From assembly GCF_932526225.1 (NCBI RefSeq), contig NC_064043.1:2749501-2813500 (forward strand): a stretch of DNA of 64,000 nucleotides, in the 5' to 3' direction. A program made the position numbers and the translations under genes. The notes under the pieces were generated by a model. That model worked only from the letters and a program-made list of their open reading frames with translations. It searched no databases and was not told the DNA's origin. The stretch is from Nematostella vectensis (taxonomy: Eukaryota > Cnidaria > Anthozoa > Actiniaria > Edwardsiidae). Positions 10,829 through 20,100 of this stretch are shown here, one piece after another; position 1 is the first letter of the stretch, and the number at the start of each line of letters is the position of its first letter.

Positions 10829-13800
10829 CTAGATCACCGCTAGTGCAGATAAACAGAAGCCAGTCCCTACACTTTGAAATGTAATCAGGTGAACCCCAGG
10901 CTTCACGCTCGAAGAGATCACGTGCGTCTGTGTCCTCCGCTGACCCTTGGGCTCCGTGATAACTTGACTATCCCATTGTCTATTGTCCAGCCACACCCTA
11001 GCCACGCCCACGTAACTGTTATGAGTTATCGCCGATAGCTCCCTATTGAGTGGTCCATCGACATCTTCTCTTTTCGGAACGTTTAACTTTATCTGCAATC
11101 TTGCATCCGGTTGAATGGCCTTCAGGCATCTCAGTCGATCTAACCGGATTGGCCAGCGTGTAACATTAACAAACTCGAATCCCCTCGCCTCGGTGATCCG
11201 CAAACCTGGCAGCTCGTTGTCGACCTTGAAGTGATAGTCTGGGGTGAGCAAGGTCCAGCATAGCGGCTTGGGCGTCTTTGGGTCGTTGTAGATGGGGTTT
11301 GGCAGGCTATTGCTGATCGTCTGCTGCATGCCATCATTGACAAACCCCCCTGAGTCCACCCTTTTCATTTCCTGTGACACAACCTCTTCAAAAACTCCCC
11401 GGATGTACGAAATCAACAAAGTGGCAGTCTGGGCATGCCCGAGAAGAGAAGGATGGTAGCCATCCGAGCTGAAGAGAGTCTTAAGGGTCAGTTCAGGCAT
11501 CGCTCGCTTTCGCTGCTGCCGCATCTCCGAACAAATCACATTTCTCCAGCTTAGAGAAGTAATCTTGTAATACTCAGCAATTACCTTTCCTCCTTCGTCT
11601 TCCGAGTCCGGACAGTCCTGTCCCTGAGTTGTCCGGTAATAGTCCCCTCGGAAGAAATTGACAAAGATGAGCGCGGGGGAGGATGTGAGGCTGAGTAGGA
11701 CCCTGGTGAGCTGCTCTAAGGGCGTGGCGGGGTCCATATTTCTATCCGTGTACCGGTGATAGTCATTTGCCGCGAGCTCCCATAATATCAAGTCTGGATT
11801 CTCGTGGATGTAATTCCTAATGCAGTAAGAGAAATACTCGGAGTCTGTTCCACCGATGGCGATCACGTTGATGTTAATTTGTGAGTTAGTGATTGGAGTC
11901 ACCGTAGTGCCCCACCAGTCCATGAACGCCTTGTAGTAGATCCCTTGCACATTGTGACGGTCCCTCTCTAGACCCCCTCCAGCCGAGATGGAGCCCCCTA
12001 CCACCATAATATTGACGGTGCTGCCACGTAACGCCTTGAGGATGACCCTGCTCAGTCTGTCGGAGGCGCCGAGTGTGGAGATACCTGTGCGGAGCTTGTC
12101 TGGTTTGATGCTCATGTCTTCAAACGACTTGTAATGGTACATCCAGGTGTTGAAGAAATCTTGCGATAAGGCGATTTCCAGGGACTTCAAACGCTTTTTG
12201 TACATCATGGCATCCGAGCGTTGGCGTCTTTCTTTCCCTAGGTCTTCCGCGAGTTTTGCAGCTTTCGCTTTCTCGTTTGCTGCCTCGCTAGCAGTAGGTA
12301 TTATATTATTCGCTACTTGTATTGTGTTACCTTTAGTCTTCATTGCGTTACTTCCCAATGGAACCGTGTTACTTTCCGCCTTTATTGCGCTACTTCCCAA
12401 TTGACCAGCGTTACTTTCCGTTTTCATTGCGTTACTGTCCAATGGACTTGCGTTACTTTTCGTTTTCATTGCGTTACTGTCCAATGGACCTGCGTTACTT
12501 TCCGTTTTCATTGCGTTACTGTCCAATTGATCAGCGTTACTTTCCGTTTTCATTGCGTTACTGTCCAATGGACCTGCGTTACTTTTCGTTTTCATTGCTT
12601 CACTTCCTGTTGGCTTTCCAATTATTCCTATACTGGAAACATTTCCGTTCTCTAATTGCGTACCGTTTTTACCTCCACTATCTAACGCCATGACATCCAT
12701 ATCCCTTTCTGGAGCCGTTTCTTCCTGGAAAATCTCCGAGACGTTTATCTTCCGCAAAAGATCCGCCACATTGTCAAAATTCGCGTTTATTTCAACTGTA
12801 GCCTTTCGGGTTGGCGTTTCGGAAGCGTAAGATTTCTTAGAGTCCCGGCCTTGTTTCTTAGCTAATGTCGCCAGTCTAGATTTCACCATCGAAAACATCT
12901 TGAGAAGTCTTAGCACAAATTGTTTCATGGCTTCTTTCTTGTTGTTTTCTCCATTTGAACTGTTCCTTTGAGTGACTTTAGGCGGGTCTCCGGGCACCTC
13001 CTCCCCAAAGGACTTCTTAGTAGCCCTAGCTGACCCATCGCTACTTACTGTCCGAAGTTTATTCTGTAGCTGCTTCTGTAAAGCTGTTTCATTCTTAAAG
13101 TACTCCATTAGCACCGGTAAGGAACTAGGGTGCACGGTGAGGAAATTGGACGTCATCTTCTTAAGATCCTCTTGTACCTTGTCACCGCTCTCCTCGGAGA
13201 ACGGAATGGTAACATTGTTGTTGTCAAGGTCCTCGCTTACCGTTATCTTAGTATGTTGGCTACTGGCTGCCCTAATAGGGTTTGTATCTGATTGACCGCC
13301 CGGCTGAGTGATAGTACTCGATATAATATCAATGGTTTCATTTCTTTCTTCCTTGCTTGGAGCGTCAACGATCGGGTTGACGTCAACTACACCACTTGGA
13401 ATAACTGCACCAGATGAGCCAATCACATTGTCGCCCATAGGATTTGCGTTGCCATAGCTACCAGACATGCCATGATTTCCATCTGATGCAAGTTGCTTAT
13501 TGTTTTGAAGATCCCAGTCTAAAGGTTTGCTTTCCTTGTAAGTTGGAAGGTTGTCATTTTCCACGTTCCCAACTTCATTAAAGTTGATCACTTGCCCACT
13601 ACTTCCGGTTATAGCGCTTGTTACATCACTACTTCCGGTTATAGCGCTTGTTACATCACTACTTCCGGTTGTAATACTTGGTCGATCACTACTTCCGGTT
13701 GTCATACTCGTTTCATCACTACTTCCGGTTTCCATGCTTATTCCACTACTAGCCAAAATATTTACCGCACTTAAAGCATTTTCATTGCTTTTTGGTGTTG

Positions 13801-15127
13801 GTATTATCGGGGAACCACTAACCAATGGAGTTGTGGGATTCATCGAGTCGTTATGTCCATGCGCTTTATCCACATCCGTAGGGGAACCACTAACCAATGG
13901 AGTTGTGGGATTCATCGAGTCGTTGTGTCCATGCGCTTTATCCACATCCGTTGTGCTGCTTCTCGGGGAATCGGTCACTGATGTGGAATCGTTGGTTCCA
14001 TTCTCTCGTTCTGCAAAATTTTTCAACAACTCCGCCATTTGCTCATCGATACGCATGCCTAATGTTTTATCACCGCTGTCATGTTTTGCAACCGAGGTCT
14101 TATTGATAACATTACCTGGTTTACCTATGCGGAGTATTGTCTGACTCGTGCTATTTGGCCCTACCTCATTGTCAAAAAAGGTATCCGCAGCTTGCTTGGT
14201 GCCTGTTGTAAGTGAACCAGCTTTTAATGCCAAGCTTTTCACACCACCATCAATATGGTCGACCTTATCTTGTTTGGCCTCATCCTCAAGTCGAGGCTGG
14301 TCTGATTGTGATACTAAACTACCTTTCATAGCTTCATCATTGCCATTGTCAATCACCTCGACCTTTCCCAGTGTGTCCTCGTTTCCACGTCGAGGCTGAT
14401 CCAATTGCGAGGAACTCCCAGCCTCACTTTCATCAAAGGTGACGTCCATATCCTTATCCTCATTCTTTTCAAGAAAGCCTTTGCCAGTAGAATCCACAGG
14501 GATCCCACCTAAAGCCCCTCCGGTCCCTCCTGCGTTTAGCATCCCCGCCATGTTGGCATCAGTGTCAATGACCGAGTTAACCATGTCTGTGACCTCTCTA
14601 TCAGCGTCCTGCACTACCTTCAAGTGTTCCAGACTCTCCATAGCTTTCTGGTCGACCTCTCCCTCTTTCACATGATTTCCAAAAAGTGGTACTCCCGACT
14701 TTGGACTACCGGTTTCGTCGCTCTTAATCTCATGCGACCCGAAATAACTTATCACGGAATCTTGGTTTCCATTGTCGTCGTATTCTTCCAAAATATCTTG
14801 TTTTTTACTTCTTGGAGGCAGTGAATAATCTTCCGTATTTTTGTCCCTCCATGGTATTCCGTCTCTCCGATATACGCCATTTTGATCAGTGCTTCCCCAA
14901 TACTCCCCAGCAGACAACGACATCTGTTTGTCGGTAAAATCATCCGTATCAAATGTTCTCGGTCTGTCCAGCTTCGATGCATCTGAGTTTTCAATGTTTG
15001 TGCGCTCATTATGACTATCCCAGCGGTAGAGCGCATGCGCATCGCAGCTGGACTTAATGCAAGCCAAGAGAAACAGTAGAAGGATGGTGCATATGTCACG
15101 TGGCACTGAACACACGTGGGTCTGCAT
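10829..15127 (-). CDS. Secreted SGNH/GDSL-like hydrolase with long repetitive N-terminal region, 1432 aa
   Basis: One uninterrupted ORF. I start it at the ATG at 15127, because an earlier in-frame candidate at 15301 is GTG. The start gives a hydrophobic leader (CTILLLFLLACIKSSCDA), so the protein is probably secreted. Residues about 30-850 are low-complexity, rich in Ser, Thr, Asn, Asp and Gly, with three sets of internal repeats. Residues about 1035-1240 carry SGNH motifs in order: VVGGSISAGGG (Ser block) near 1040, AAND (block III-like) near 1117, and DGYHPSLLGH (catalytic Asp/His block) near 1220. A C-terminal beta-rich-looking region of about 170 residues follows. The domain suggests an esterase or deacetylase acting on extracellular glycans, but the substrate is unknown. 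Absence of introns over 4.3 kb is unusual among these neighbours. Confidence 0.85.
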   Translation of the reverse strand: MQTHVCSVPRDICTILLLFLLACIKSSCDAHALYRWDSHNERTNIENSDASKLDRPRTFDTDDFTDKQMSLSAGEYWGSTDQNGVYRRDGIPWRDKNTEDYSLPPRSKKQDILEEYDDNGNQDSVISYFGSHEIKSDETGSPKSGVPLFGNHVKEGEVDQKAMESLEHLKVVQDADREVTDMVNSVIDTDANMAGMLNAGGTGGALGGIPVDSTGKGFLEKNEDKDMDVTFDESEAGSSSQLDQPRRGNEDTLGKVEVIDNGNDEAMKGSLVSQSDQPRLEDEAKQDKVDHIDGGVKSLALKAGSLTTGTKQAADTFFDNEVGPNSTSQTILRIGKPGNVINKTSVAKHDSGDKTLGMRIDEQMAELLKNFAERENGTNDSTSVTDSPRSSTTDVDKAHGHNDSMNPTTPLVSGSPTDVDKAHGHNDSMNPTTPLVSGSPIIPTPKSNENALSAVNILASSGISMETGSSDETSMTTGSSDRPSITTGSSDVTSAITGSSDVTSAITGSSGQVINFNEVGNVENDNLPTYKESKPLDWDLQNNKQLASDGNHGMSGSYGNANPMGDNVIGSSGAVIPSGVVDVNPIVDAPSKEERNETIDIISSTITQPGGQSDTNPIRAASSQHTKITVSEDLDNNNVTIPFSEESGDKVQEDLKKMTSNFLTVHPSSLPVLMEYFKNETALQKQLQNKLRTVSSDGSARATKKSFGEEVPGDPPKVTQRNSSNGENNKKEAMKQFVLRLLKMFSMVKSRLATLAKKQGRDSKKSYASETPTRKATVEINANFDNVADLLRKINVSEIFQEETAPERDMDVMALDSGGKNGTQLENGNVSSIGIIGKPTGSEAMKTKSNAGPLDSNAMKTESNADQLDSNAMKTESNAGPLDSNAMKTKSNASPLDSNAMKTESNAGQLGSSAIKAESNTVPLGSNAMKTKGNTIQVANNIIPTASEAANEKAKAAKLAEDLGKERRQRSDAMMYKKRLKSLEIALSQDFFNTWMYHYKSFEDMSIKPDKLRTGISTLGASDRLSRVILKALRGSTVNIMVVGGSISAGGGLERDRHNVQGIYYKAFMDWWGTTVTPITNSQININVIAIGGTDSEYFSYCIRNYIHENPDLILWELAANDYHRYTDRNMDPATPLEQLTRVLLSLTSSPALIFVNFFRGDYYRTTQGQDCPDSEDEGGKVIAEYYKITSLSWRNVICSEMRQQRKRAMPELTLKTLFSSDGYHPSLLGHAQTATLLISYIRGVFEEVVSQEMKRVDSGGFVNDGMQQTISNSLPNPIYNDPKTPKPLCWTLLTPDYHFKVDNELPGLRITEARGFEFVNVTRWPIRLDRLRCLKAIQPDARLQIKLNVPKREDVDGPLNRELSAITHNSYVGVARVWLDNRQWDSQVITEPKGQRRTQTHVISSSVKPGVHLITFQSVGTGFCLSALAVI
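12335..12610 (-). repeat. Coding 42-bp repeats in the SGNH gene
   Basis: About six to seven tandem 14-residue units of the form SNAMKTESNAGPLD, with variants (KSNASPLD, ESNADQLD, then diverged copies). The array lies between the charged middle and the SGNH domain. It is likely a flexible spacer and a length-polymorphic tract. Confidence 0.9.
13595..13740 (-). repeat. Coding 30-bp repeats in the SGNH gene
   Basis: Five tandem ten-residue units of the form TGSSDVTSAI (variants TGSSDETSMT and TGSSDRPSIT, the last unit partial). They are rich in Ser and Thr, consistent with an O-glycosylated stalk. Confidence 0.9.
13806..13955 (-). repeat. Coding 72-bp duplication in the SGNH gene
   Basis: Two nearly identical 24-residue blocks containing DVDKAHGHNDSMNPTTPLVS, a recent in-frame duplication. 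Confidence 0.9.
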
Positions 15128-15289
15128 TCTACTACGCACTTTAGGGTCACTGAAAATATCCAACAAAATATGCAAAAAAAAGTCAGTCACCGGTCTATAA
15201 CCCAGTCCAATAAGAAACAATCTGAAAAACCCGGTTATGGTACCGAAACACCGCCCCGACCTTCTACCCACTCCCAAGAACCTCGATTC

Positions 15290-15910
15290 GACCTCTCTCA
15301 CATCCCCAAGAAACTTGCTCCGACCTCCCTAACAGCCCTAAGGGACCCCGCCACGACTTCTCTCCCAGCCCTAAGAAACTTTGCCTCCACCTCTCTCACA
15401 GCCCCAAGAAACCTCGCTCTGGCCTCTCTCACAGCCCTAAGGAACCTCGCCCCGACCTCTCTCACAGCCCTAAGGAACCTCGCCTCGACCTCTCTCACGG
15501 CCCTAAGGAACCTCGCCCCGACCTCTCTCACAGCCCTAAGAGAAATGTCCAAACCTCTCTCACAGCCCTAAGGGACCTCGCCCCGACCTCTCTCACAGCC
15601 CAAAGGAACCTCGCCCCGACCTCTCTCACAGCCCTAAGGAAACTCGCCCCGACCTCTTTCACAGCACTAAGGGACACGTCCCAACCTCTCTCACAGCCCC
15701 AAGGAACCTAGCCCCGGCCTCTCTCACAGGCCTAAGGAACCTCGCCCCGGCCTCTCTCACAGCTCTAAGGGACCTCGCCCCGACCTCTCTCACAGCCCCA
15801 AGGAACCTCGCCCCGACCTCTCTCACAGCCCTAAGGAAACTCGCCCCGACCTCTCTCACAGCCCTAAGAGACATGTCCCAACCTCTCTCGCAGCCCTAAG
15901 GGACCTCGCC
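15290..15910. repeat. 33-bp minisatellite upstream of the SGNH gene, about 18 copies
   Basis: Tandem 33-bp units with core CCTCTCTCACAGCCCTAAGG followed by AACCTCGCCCCGA. The array begins about 160 bp upstream of the SGNH start codon, so it occupies the presumed promoter or 5' leader. Because the period is a multiple of three it stays open in several frames (AVREVGARFLR-type peptides on the minus strand), which I regard as non-coding. Confidence 0.93.
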
Positions 15911-16839
15911 CGACGCTAGCCAGCTTAAAGGGACCCGCGTAAACCTTTCACCGAGCCTCAATAACCCTTATATACATGCATCAAAAGTTTATAGGTAATT
16001 TCAATGCAGTTGACATTATCAAGAGTGGCACTATTTTGTTACTCAAAAAATTATAAAACTCTGTTTACGAGAAGAATTTCCCGCCATCGTTATAAACTTT
16101 ATTAATTTTGGACAACTGCATCAGCACCTCCGCTTGAAAATCGATGTGAGCTTTCCCTCAATTAGTGAGCTTACCTTCAAATTTTTTTCTATCCCAAAGT
16201 GAGAGATCCTTCAAAACTGAGGTTTTCCGCAAAAAGGGGAAATCCTCGGAGTGTTTGATTTTGGCGTGTTTTGTCCATTTGTTATTTGTTTCGTCTAGAC
16301 CAAGTGTTTATTTTTTTAATGTCACGCCACCCGCCATAGAATGTCACACACCGCCCTAGAATGCTTTGAAAAATTCCTTTCAAATTTCCAGGTATATTAT
16401 AAGGATTTTCCATAAAGCGTTAATCTGTCGCTCTTTTTGTCTTGATTTATGGTGATCACATCCGTTTGTTGTAGAAAAATACCAGCAACTACCGACAATT
16501 CATTATTTATTTATTGAATCCATACTTTCTGTTGTTTTCGACACCTGAATCTTATACTACCCTTACTTATTTGTTTCCATCTTTCCCGCAGCCTTTCTAG
16601 TTTCAGTTTGTTGGCTAGCTTACGCTAAAAAAGTTTTTTTGTGTGAAAGAATGTAAACCAACGTCTCTTTCTCATTATTTACATTTGAAAAAACGACGGT
16701 CTATCGCAAGAAAACTTCAAAATAACCAACCACGATTAAAGTCTGTTACTTTATTAACGATGTTTCATTAAAGGCATCTCTGTGATTTGCTTGAATTAGC
16801 CTATGGAAATGGATGCTTTTTATAACTCGGTAATAGCGT
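15911..16839. other. Intergenic region between divergent SGNH and RPN1 genes
   Basis: No exon is recognised. The two genes point away from each other, so this stretch plus the adjacent minisatellite is the shared upstream region. Confidence 0.4.
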
Positions 16840-16882
16840 AAAATGGCGGCGAGTTTGGCCAATAAGCGCCACACTATAAAAG
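16840..16882 (+). promoter_or_regulatory. Likely RPN1 promoter elements
   Basis: AAAATGGCGGC at 16840-16850 matches the YY1 consensus found at many housekeeping start sites. A CCAAT box follows (16859-16863), and TATAAAAG lies at 16875-16882. The RPN1 ATG is at 17181. The TATA position implies transcription from about 16905 and a leader of about 275 nt. Confidence 0.5.
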
Positions 16883-16931
16883 AAGTGCAAAATCCTTCCT
16901 TCGCGAAAATTAACCAAATCCTAGAAAATCA

Positions 16932-17138
16932 ATGAAAAAAGTTCATACCCTCAAACTATTATTGAAACAAAACGACGTTTATAATATTTACTACTGTAAC
17001 GCTTTTCTTCGAAAAAGTTTCACTTATTTTTTCTTTTGGGCTCCCTGTGGTAATAGAATAATTTTTATGTGTCCGCTGGTGTTTCGCGTGTATATCGTGG
17101 GCGCGCGTCTCTTGTCTTTCTCTTTGAACCCATTGTAG
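16932..17138 (+). other. Upstream ORF in the presumed RPN1 leader, 68 codons
   Basis: An ATG-started ORF ends 42 nt before the RPN1 start codon. It encodes no recognisable domain. If transcription starts near the TATA box it would be a long uORF. If transcription starts further downstream it is irrelevant. Coding function is doubtful. Confidence 0.3.
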
Positions 17139-17180
17139 AGGTTCCACGTATTCATCCTTAGAATCCCTTTCCATCCAAGG

Positions 17181-20100
17181 ATGATTCGGCCATCTCTAGG
17201 GTTCGTTTTGCTTACTGCCTGCTATATTTTCACCCTAACCCCTGTGGATGCAGACATTAATCATGATTTAGTTTTAAGCAAGGCTTCTCGAAAGATAGAC
17301 CTTTCTTCCCAACTGGTCAAAGTTTCCACCAGTATAACTTTAGATAATGGCGGAAACCAGCCGGTCGACTCTTTTCACTTCGCAGTCGATCCCTCTGTAG
17401 CTGATAATCTTGCTCTACTATCTGCATCGGTAAGTTCTACGGCATATAATTCCAAATATCCCTTTTGATTTTGATGTTTTGCTTCTTTTGCGTTTGGGTT
17501 GATTGTTTTCGTCCTCCATTCACAACTTTTTGTTACACATGTGCAAATTCTAGCTGATTGCGATCTGAATGAAATGGTATTTTTTTCTACTTTTAGTTCA
17601 AAGATGGTGACGACGAAACAGTCCATTTATCGGTGAAAGAGACAGTTATCCCGTCTCATAGGTAACTTAACTCGGTATTCTTCTAACCATAATATTATTT
17701 TGTCTTGTTCTCTTGCTCTTTCTTATAAAAAAGGATTATACACGTACACCAAACGTGGTGTGAGAACTAAGGGTGATGGAAATTATCATACCAGCTACAT
17801 CAATTTACTAATCACTGTTATTAACAGAAAATCAGAATACCTAGGTTTTTTTACGGAAATTTCCCATTTCTATGCCCTTCAAGATAGGCTGAAAAAGTAT
17901 AGTAAAGGCACTTCTTCACCTTTTGAAGGGTTTTTACGATTTGGTGTTTACAATGCATGTTTACATCAGCTGTGTTTGTACAGTGGGTGGACATCACTGT
18001 GACTAAAATTGACTGGTTATTTTGAATCACACTCAGCCACACTCTCAATTTTGTGTCAAGGAATACAGAGGAACCTCTAATACTTAATAATTTAAGATGT
18101 TTTTAGGGTAGTTTCTGTAACATATGCTTGTGTCATTGAATAAACTTGGATATTCAGCACTTCTACTTCTACTTTATTACTTTTCAACACTTTCGTATCA
18201 AGAAAAGATGACAAAATATATATAAATCTAAATATATAAATCTAAATATAAATTAATAATAAATAGGTAATCCATAAATTCAGTCGACTTACTATATACA
18301 ATAAAAATTAAAATAAATTATAAAATAAGATAATACTTAAACAATAAAAATAGCATGATAATAAAAATTAGGCGATGAACTTGTTTACGTTATTACAAAA
18401 AGATGAATAACTATTTTCTTCTCTAAGTTCAATTGATAAATTGTTCCAATCTTTGATTGTTCTGGGAAAGAAACTATATAAATAATAATCGTGACGTGCC
18501 TTAGGCTTTATAAATGTATTACTTGAATAACTTCGAGTATGACGCATTGAACGTTGATAATAATTAGGTATCGGCAATGCAATGCCATTATTTACTGATA
18601 AATAAAACATTTTTACACGGTGAGCCTTTCTCCTCTCACTCAGCAGATCCAAAGAAAGGGATTGTCTCATTATTGTAACACTAGAGTTCCAGTCGTAATC
18701 CCGCTTTATGAATCTCACCGCACGTCGCTGGACTGCTTCAATCTTGTCCACTTGATCCTGTCTATAAGGGTCCCATACAGCAGCTGCATATTCTAGATGT
18801 GACCTTACAAGTGTAACATAGGCTACACGCTTGGTGTCCTCAGAACATGAATACAAGTTCCTTTTTATGAATCCAAGTGTTGAGTTAGCCTTGTTTACGA
18901 TCTTGTTTACTTGAAAATTCCACCGTAAATCATCAGACAGCAAAACGCCCAGATAGGGATGCTGTTTAACACCTGAGAGTTTCTGATTATATAAAGTATA
19001 ATCTTTCAGTACTGGTGATTTATTTCTGTAGACTGACATTTTGTAACATTTGGTAGGGTTAAAAACCATTTGCCATCTTTCGGCCCATAGCCCCACTCTG
19101 TCCAAGTCCCTCTGCAAGACTAGGGTATCATCGTCATGTGTAATTTGGTGGTACAGCAGGGCATCATCAGCAAATAGCCTTAAAGTGCATTCCAAGTTCT
19201 CCTGCATGTCATTAATAAACAGGAGGAACATCAATGGACCAAGTACAGTGCCTTGCGGCACTCCTGATGTTACGTCTACTGGTTTTGATGAAACACCGTC
19301 CACTACGACTCTTTGTGTTCTATTGGTGAGCCATGACTTAATCCATGCAAGTGTTCTACCTTGAATACCATAATACAGTAATTTACTGATCAAGCGACCA
19401 TGTGCGACCTTGTCAAAGGCCTTACTGAAGTCAAGTATCAGCATGTCTATTTGACCACCGTTATCCGTATTTCGTGCCAGGTCTTCAACTGTTAATAGAA
19501 GCTGGGTTTCGCATGAATGGTTTTTGCGAAACCTGTGTTGATTTGCAAATAGGATATTATTATTCTCAAGATGCTCCATTATGTTCTTGTAGATGACATG
19601 TTCCATAAGTTTGCATAATACTGTAGTTAAAGACACCGGTCTATAATTACATGGGTCGTGCTTCACTCCTTTCTTGAATATTGGAACCACTTGTGCCTTA
19701 GTCCAGTCTTCAGGTAATTGGCCAGAACTATATGATTGATTAAAAAGGAATGTCACGACATCTGCTATTTCTGATGCAGTTTCCTTGAGTAATGTAGTTG
19801 GTATCTTATCAGGACCGCTTGCTTTTTTGCTATTTAAGGTCTTAAGTAGCTTTTCCACGCCATCTCTATTAAATGATATTGAACCCATCATCGGGATTTC
19901 ACCGTGTCCTTTGCTTGGTATAGACGCTACATCCTCTTGAGTAAATACCTGTTGGAACTGGTTACTTAGGATTTCTGCCTTGCTCATACTGTCCGTCTTT
20001 ACTATACCATGTTCCTTCAATGGAGGAACTCCAACTTGATCTTGTCTTTTCGATTTAATATACGACCAGAATTTCTTTGGTTTCTCTTTCAAGTCAGAAT

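Noticed and set aside
12147-14824. Plus-strand ORFs opposite the SGNH gene, up to 197 codons
   Set aside because: Antisense shadows of a repetitive, biased-composition coding region; they mirror its repeats.
15128-15301. N-terminal extension of the SGNH protein to 1490 aa
   Set aside because: The upstream start is GTG; the ATG at 15127 gives a proper signal peptide, while the extension lies in untranslated sequence and the minisatellite.
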